Shown here one piece after another: positions 60,006 through 64,000 of a stretch of 64,000 nt of DNA. The stretch lies in NCBI RefSeq assembly GCF_002250505.1, contig NZ_NJGY01000005.1:211157-275156 (forward strand), written 5' to 3'. Position 1 is the stretch's first letter, and each line of letters begins with the position of its first letter. The translations under genes and the position numbers were made by a program. The notes under the pieces are model-generated. The model did not search any database. It was not told the DNA's origin and worked only from the letters and a program-made list of their open reading frames with translations. The DNA is from Janthinobacterium sp. PC23-8. Its GTDB lineage: Bacteria > Pseudomonadota > Gammaproteobacteria > Burkholderiales > Burkholderiaceae_D.

Positions 60006-61310
60006 ATGGCTGATTTGTTCTCTCAAAAGCCTGTTGCACCACTTGCTGAAGCCCTTCGCCCCAAGACCTTGGATGAGGTTGTAGGTCAGTCCCACCTGCT
60101 CGGAGAAGGTAAGCCTCTGAGACTGGCTTTCCAGTCGGGCCAGCCACACTCCATGATCTTCTGGGGGCCGCCTGGGGTGGGTAAGACGACCTTGGCACGC
60201 CTGACGGCCTCAGCGTTCAAATGCGAGTTTATAGCCCTCTCAGCCGTGTTCTCAGGCGTTAAAGACATTCGTGCCTCAATGGAGCAGGCAGAGCAAAATT
60301 TAGCTCTTGGCAAGCACACAATCCTGTTCGTAGACGAAATTCACAGGTTCAATAAGTCCCAGCAAGATGCCCTTCTTCCTTATGCGGAAAGCGGCTTGGT
60401 GACGTTCATTGGAGCTACGACAGAGAACCCTTCCTTTGAAGTCAATTCGGCCTTGTTGTCGCGTGCTCAGGTCTATGTTCTGAAATCGCTCACCGACGAA
60501 GAACTGAGGCTGTTGCTAAAGCGTGTTCAAGAGGAAAAGTCTCTTGGTGATCTCAAGTTTGAAGAACAAGCAGTTGATACCCTGATTGGCTATGCAGACG
60601 GGGACGCAAGGCGCTTCTTGAACTTATTGGAGCAGACCAATACAGCAGCTAAAACCTCTGGCATAGCTACTGTTACCGCTGACTTTCTTCAAAATGCACT
60701 GACCTTGAATAGCCGCCGCTTTGATAAAGGCGGGGACAATTTCTATGACCAGATATCGGCTTTGCACAAGTCCGTGCGTGGCTCGAATCCTGATGCGGCT
60801 CTCTACTGGCTGACAAGAATGTTGGACGGTGGTGCTGATCCTCGTTACCTGTCACGACGAATTGTTCGTATGGCTTGGGAAGATATTGGTCTTGCCGATC
60901 CAAGGGCCATGCAGATTGCCAATGATGCAGCGTTAACGTATGAGCGCCTTGGCAGTCCAGAAGGAGAGTTAGCTTTGGGCCAGGCAGTCATCTATCTGGC
61001 AGTTGCTGCTAAAAGCAATGCTGGCTACAACGCATACAACCAGGCTAGGGCGTTTGTAAAGAAAGACAAAAGCCGTGAAGTACCCGTTCACTTGCGTAAT
61101 GCTCCGACTAAGCTGATGAAGGAACTTGGCTACGGTCACGAGTATAGGTATGCTCACGATGAGCCACACGCCTATGCTGCTGGCGAAACCTACTTCCCAG
61201 ACGATATGCTGGAACCAGGTTGGTATAAGCCTGTGCCGCGTGGTTTGGAGGGTAAGATTGCCGACAAGATGGCATTTCTACGAAAGCTTGATGAGGATGC
61301 AGGAAAGTAA
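60006..61310 (+). CDS. rarA: Replication-associated recombination ATPase RarA, complete foreign copy
   Basis: This AAA+ ATPase works at stalled forks with SSB. The 434-aa protein is full length: MADLFSQKPVAPLAEALRPKTLDEVVGQSHLL, Walker A WGPPGVGKTTLARL, Walker B ILFVDEIHRFNKSQQDALLP, sensor GATTENPSFEVNSALLSRAQVY, and the C-terminal DPRYLSRRIVRMAWEDIGLADPRAM and VPVHLRNAPTKLMKELGYG. Codon use is clearly lower in GC than lolA and the resident fragment. GGAGG sits before the ATG. It probably replaces the function of the gene the island broke. Confidence 0.93.
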   Translation: MADLFSQKPVAPLAEALRPKTLDEVVGQSHLLGEGKPLRLAFQSGQPHSMIFWGPPGVGKTTLARLTASAFKCEFIALSAVFSGVKDIRASMEQAEQNLALGKHTILFVDEIHRFNKSQQDALLPYAESGLVTFIGATTENPSFEVNSALLSRAQVYVLKSLTDEELRLLLKRVQEEKSLGDLKFEEQAVDTLIGYADGDARRFLNLLEQTNTAAKTSGIATVTADFLQNALTLNSRRFDKGGDNFYDQISALHKSVRGSNPDAALYWLTRMLDGGADPRYLSRRIVRMAWEDIGLADPRAMQIANDAALTYERLGSPEGELALGQAVIYLAVAAKSNAGYNAYNQARAFVKKDKSREVPVHLRNAPTKLMKELGYGHEYRYAHDEPHAYAAGETYFPDDMLEPGWYKPVPRGLEGKIADKMAFLRKLDEDAGK

Positions 61311-61365
61311 TAATTTACCTTAACAAGAGCAGTTACTGCACTCGATAAATCAAAGGAGAGAGAAA

Positions 61366-61593
61366 ATGGAGGAGAAAATTATTTCTTTGTCTTATGATGA
61401 AGGAACAATTGCTCTAAATGGCGAAGTGATTATTGATGTGGGCGTTATCAAGCAGATTGTCTTTGATAGGGAAAATCAAAAAGGAAAAATAATTATAGAA
61501 AATGGTGGTCAGCTTTGTGAATTCTCGATTTCTTTGAAGTCCGCATACGCGCTCATTGTTTTTCTGGGAACTTCGTCATGGGTGAATTTATAG
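61366..61593 (+). CDS. Small hypothetical protein, 75 aa
   Basis: AAAGGAGAGAG precedes the ATG with good spacing. The AT-rich gene encodes an acidic beta-rich protein (SLSYDEGTIALNGEVIIDVGVIKQIVFDRENQKGKIIIENGGQ) with a hydrophobic tail end. I do not recognise it. It overlaps the next gene, on the other strand, by 6 bp. Confidence 0.55.
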   Translation: MEEKIISLSYDEGTIALNGEVIIDVGVIKQIVFDRENQKGKIIIENGGQLCEFSISLKSAYALIVFLGTSSWVNL

Positions 61594-61773
61594 ATCTGGA
61601 TTTATGGATATGACTTTTTTGAAGAAGTGAAAATAGTTAGCGACGATTTTAAAGTCAGCATCATCAGTTTTTGACTCTAGATAGTCGGCGTATGTTCTGT
61701 GCAGAGTAGCGAGCAACGCCTTAGAAAATTCTTCGTAAACTTCTTCTGGTGTGGTCTTGTCGCCTTGATTCAT
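61588..61773 (-). CDS. Small hypothetical protein, 61 aa
   Basis: The ATG has AAGGA nine bases upstream. The protein is helical and charged (MNQGDKTTPEEVYEEFSKAL, then HRTYADYLESKTDD and VANYFHFFKKVISINPDL). No family is recognised. It is on the minus strand between two plus-strand island genes. Confidence 0.45.
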   Translation of the reverse strand: MNQGDKTTPEEVYEEFSKALLATLHRTYADYLESKTDDADFKIVANYFHFFKKVISINPDL

Positions 61774-61890
61774 ATACGTGTCCTTGAAATAAGATAGATA
61801 TATCAAAAAATACAGCAATGTCAATCTCGGTGGCGATATGGACGTTAAGAATTTACCTTCGTGTAGTTAGGTTATTGAAAGTGATACTCT

Positions 61891-62838
61891 GTGTGGACTA
61901 AATCTCAATTAGCGAACCCTGTCAATGTCGGAATTATAGAAAACTATAAATCATATTGGGCAAGTCATTTCTATTCTGTTTTGGAATGTCTGCATTCCCA
62001 CAAAACGATGAATCATTCCCCAATGAATTTGCGTAGCTATCCTAATTGGTCGTTAAGTGAGATGAGAGGAGATTTGCCATTAAATTTTTTCAATGAGTTG
62101 GAAAGCTATATTCGCAATTGGGGTTTTCAATATTTCTTGTCTGTTTTTATGAACAATAAGATGTCGTCGGAAATTGTTGAGCAGTTAGTTAAGAATCTCT
62201 CCGATCTATACAATGCTAATTTTTCAACAAATTTCAATAACTATGCTTTCTACATATCTGGTCACGATAGCGCATTGAGTCATGGTTTGTTAGATCGGTT
62301 TACCGAAGTGTTTCCTCCAGAACTAAGGGAAAATAAGCCTGATTCAAGCATACTTATCGCACAGTCAGATCTTTGTCTCATCCTTACTAGTCCAAAGACA
62401 AATAATAAGGTGGCGATATTTGGTGAAGTTGAAGGGACATATGGGAACGACATGTCAAATCAAAGTTATTGGCGTAATAAACTAGATTTTTGCGTATTTA
62501 CAGTTGGTGTGATAGAAGGATCTGGAAAGGGGACCTATGTGGCAAATTCATGCCTAAATGGAATTGATAGGGTTAATATTTTATTCGAGAAGAAACATCC
62601 CGTTGTGGCTGATTTTCAAACTGTATTAAATTTTATGAAGATTCTCTTTGTTGAGGGGCCGTCAACTAAAATTCAACTTCGAGATGAAGAGTTTGATTAT
62701 TTTTTCAATAAAGTAAAGAGTTATTGGAAGAGACCAATTTTGGATCTAATCAACGACATGCAATCCTATTTTGAAAGAAGTCAAGTTATTGGGTTTATGA
62801 AAAATAAAATTTCAATCATTACCGACATTCAAGCGTAG
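61891..62838 (+). CDS. Hypothetical island protein, possible PD-(D/E)XK-type nuclease
   Basis: The 315-aa AT-rich gene starts at GTG. No signal peptide or membrane helix is seen. A segment SSILIAQSDLCLILTS...KVAIFGEVEGTYG places an Asp before a beta strand bearing E-x-E, which is reminiscent of the PD-(D/E)XK nuclease core. The match is weak and the lysine position is unclear. Because a cytosine methyltransferase follows downstream, a cognate restriction enzyme is one possible role. I cannot confirm it. Confidence 0.55.
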   Translation: MWTKSQLANPVNVGIIENYKSYWASHFYSVLECLHSHKTMNHSPMNLRSYPNWSLSEMRGDLPLNFFNELESYIRNWGFQYFLSVFMNNKMSSEIVEQLVKNLSDLYNANFSTNFNNYAFYISGHDSALSHGLLDRFTEVFPPELRENKPDSSILIAQSDLCLILTSPKTNNKVAIFGEVEGTYGNDMSNQSYWRNKLDFCVFTVGVIEGSGKGTYVANSCLNGIDRVNILFEKKHPVVADFQTVLNFMKILFVEGPSTKIQLRDEEFDYFFNKVKSYWKRPILDLINDMQSYFERSQVIGFMKNKISIITDIQA

Positions 62839-62941
62839 TAGTAACGGTGGCATGATCAGCAGCAGGGCTATCCTCACAGTAAGTCTGACCATTTTGGTAC
62901 CAGTGGACTTCCCCATCGTCCTCATGGTTTCTATTATTCAT
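62819..62941 (-). CDS. Possible 40-aa small acidic protein
   Basis: The minus-strand frame MNNRNHEDDGEVHWYQNGQT continues YCEDSPAADHATVTTTLECR and then stops. It contains two cysteines, and its residue mix looks like a real protein. Its last 20 bases overlap the end of the preceding plus-strand gene. The ribosome-binding site is weak (AAGAAG, more distant than usual). Confidence 0.35.
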   Translation of the reverse strand: MNNRNHEDDGEVHWYQNGQTYCEDSPAADHATVTTTLECR

Positions 62942-63065
62942 ATATTGTTTTTCTTCTTTGCAGTAGGTTTATTCGGCAATTTGGAGTTAGGTTTTTTATT
63001 GAGTTTCTTTTTGTCGAGCCATTGACCGCGAGTTTTTTGTTAATTAATTTTATGTTTTCCGTTCG

Positions 63066-63232
63066 ATCTACTAGGAGTCTGCGCGGCAGAACGATTTCGC
63101 TTCATTTTCCGACATTTTCAGGGGTGCTTTACCCCTTACCAATGTCGAGAAAAACGATTCTAGAGCGTTCTGAGAGGTCGAAAAATCGAGCCGTGATTTT
63201 CATTTCTTCTGCCGCGCACACTCCTAGCAGAT
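63066..63232. repeat. 167-bp element bounded by 26-bp inverted repeats, with inner hairpins
   Basis: The arms 63066-63091 and 63207-63232 match as inverted repeats with two mismatches; the core is CTAGGAGT(C/G)TGCGCGGCAG. Inside are two further hairpins: CGACATT (63110-63116) with AATGTCG (63141-63147), enclosing AGGGGT (63120-63125) with ACCCCT (63131-63136); and AAAATC (63182-63187) with GATTTT (63195-63200). No convincing frame is inside. It could be a miniature inverted-repeat transposable element or a structured RNA. No target duplication was found. Confidence 0.6.
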
Positions 63233-63293
63233 AGCCAATTTTTTCAATGCTATATTTTTCTGTCGCATTTCTCAGTTTTTGCAGTTAGTAAAA

Positions 63294-63500
63294 TTATAGA
63301 CTCCCAAGAAAAAAATAGCTGCACGAAATATCTTTGATCCATCTTCTCTTCTGCATGAATGATTGGCCCAGTAGTTTTTTCATCTTTGATTGCCTTTTTT
63401 TGCCGTCAAATTTTTCTACCTGAAAGAACTTAGGCGTGATGCCCCAGTATCCGAGTACGACATAGATCAGAGACTTCTCATTATCCTTTTTATATTCCAT
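63294..63500 (-). CDS. Possible small hypothetical protein, 68 aa
   Basis: The basic frame reads MEYKKDNEKSLIYVVLGYWG, then FFQVEKFDGKKRQSKMKKLLGQSFMQKRRW. AAGAAC precedes the ATG weakly. It has no family match I can recall, and random frames of this length are common in AT-rich DNA, so it is doubtful. Confidence 0.25.
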   Translation of the reverse strand: MEYKKDNEKSLIYVVLGYWGITPKFFQVEKFDGKKRQSKMKKLLGQSFMQKRRWIKDISCSYFFLGSL

Positions 63501-63614
63501 AACTGTTCTTATCGTTGAGATAGTTACCCAATGAATTGGGAATAAATCAATAGATGGAGTGATGGTTTCGGATTCAAATTAATTAAATTACTTCCAATAA
63601 TATTGCGGTTGTGA

Positions 63615-63639
63615 TAAAATGGATACACATTGTGTGTCC
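63615..63639 (+). promoter_or_regulatory. Palindromic operator and -10-like box for the regulator gene
   Basis: GGATACACATTGTGTGTCC (63621-63639) has arms of 9 bp around T with one mismatch. It directly follows TAAAAT (63615-63620), a possible -10 element preceded by TG as in extended -10 promoters. It lies 20 bp before the ribbon-helix-helix gene, as expected for autoregulation. Confidence 0.5.
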
Positions 63640-63659
63640 ATTACTTGCGCGGAGTGCTC

Positions 63660-63848
63660 ATGAAAGATGCGGGAATGCGTATACGGGTAGAGCCCGAATT
63701 GCGCGAAGCTTTTATTCGGTTGTGTAGAGATAAGGATATGCCTGCTGCTCGCGTTTTACGTGCCTTCATGAGAGACTTTGTGGAGAGAGAGGGCGATGAT
63801 CAGCAATTTCCGCTCTCATTTAAAGAACAGGTCACTGAAAAAGTTTAG
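63660..63848 (+). CDS. Small ribbon-helix-helix-type DNA-binding regulator
   Basis: The 62-aa protein reads MKDAGMRIRVEPELREAFIRLC then DKDMPAARVLRAFMRDFVERE, matching the strand-helix-helix pattern of RHH proteins (RIRVEPELREAF; PAARVLRAFMRDFV). GGAG lies five bases before the ATG. The palindrome in front suggests that it represses its own operon, which includes the methyltransferase gene 14 bp downstream. It could instead be an antitoxin-like protein, but no toxin is adjacent. Confidence 0.72.
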   Translation: MKDAGMRIRVEPELREAFIRLCRDKDMPAARVLRAFMRDFVEREGDDQQFPLSFKEQVTEKV

Positions 63849-63862
63849 GTTAGGAATGCAAT

Positions 63863-64000
63863 ATGGTTCAAATGGGAAAATATGAACGCCTTAAGTTAGG
63901 CAAAGGTATTAGGGTGATCAGCTTCTTTACTGGTGCTGGTGGATTAGATTTGGGTTTTGATTTGACGGGGTATGATGTCGTCTATGCCACTGATATCGAC
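63863..64000 (+). CDS. DNA (cytosine-5-)-methyltransferase, N-terminal part (runs off the right edge)
   Basis: The frame from ATG is open to the window end (46 codons). It contains VISFFTGAGGLDLGFDLTGYDVVYATDID, with SAM-binding motif I (F-x-G-x-G-G-L-D-L-G) and the start of motif II of C5-cytosine methyltransferases. A cognate restriction enzyme may lie further right, or be the 61891-62838 protein. The gene is AT-richer than the chromosome backbone and belongs to the island. Confidence 0.85.
   Translation, partial: MVQMGKYERLKLGKGIRVISFFTGAGGLDLGFDLTGYDVVYATDID

Noticed and set aside
63066..63232. Retron msr-msd element
   Set aside because: The inverted arms and hairpins are suggestive, but no reverse transcriptase frame lies next to it in the window.
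63066..63232. Integron attC site
   Set aside because: The flanks lack the RYYYAAC and GTTRRRY half-sites, and the arms are too perfect and long.

Overview
The window is GC-rich and dense with genes over roughly its first 59.9 kb. It looks like a chromosome segment from an Oxalobacteraceae betaproteobacterium of the Janthinobacterium/Massilia/Duganella type. The assignment is inferred from protein style and gene order: hemC-hemD-hemX-hemY, divergent suhB/trmJ, nadE followed by a PII gene, ftsK-lolA-rarA, a PEP-CTERM protein and a phasin. No rRNA or tRNA gene was recognised, so the genus is not proven.

Layout. 0-4.5 kb: end of a lipoprotein gene, an RhlE-type helicase, then a scrapyard of broken genes (two CHASE3-receptor fragments, a copied piece of a TonB receptor, an IS21 istA relic, an NmrA-like gene with an internal deletion). 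4.5-8.6 kb: BlaI regulator, an M56/M23 double-peptidase membrane protein and a TonB-dependent receptor, with paired operators in front. 8.7-12.2 kb: suhB, trmJ, a GMC oxidoreductase remnant, a lipase-like hydrolase. 12.5-19.3 kb: a three-receiver GGDEF/EAL protein, a TetR-unknown-LOG operon and a PEP-CTERM protein. 19.3-27.5 kb: metallopeptidase, KGG stress protein, phasin, purU, yaeQ, a head-GIN protein, a truncated rRNA methyltransferase, and a proQ-exonuclease-cytochrome c-cytochrome c set. 27.5-40.3 kb: a possible small RNA, rpoD, a chorismate-mutase-like protein, a large unknown exported protein, ppc and the hem operon. 40.3-45.9 kb: a Fec-type iron-signalling set whose receptor is split by an IS50-like element. 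46-59.5 kb: ppa, a porin/phosphate-binding-like/chemoreceptor set, nadE, PII, a TRIC channel, an Smr protein, trxB, ftsK and lolA.

At about 59,920 the sequence changes abruptly. The resident rarA stops after its Walker B region and is followed at once by a complete, lower-GC, diverged rarA. AT-rich cargo follows: small unknown proteins, a possible nuclease, a 167-bp element bounded by 26-bp inverted repeats, a ribbon-helix-helix regulator behind a palindrome, and the start of a cytosine-5 DNA methyltransferase. I read this as the left edge of a genomic island that inserted into rarA and brought a replacement rarA, probably carrying a restriction-modification or other defence module. The right end lies outside the window.

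A second theme is gene decay. At least eight loci are truncated, internally deleted, chimeric or insertion-disrupted, which suggests recent rearrangement in this strain.
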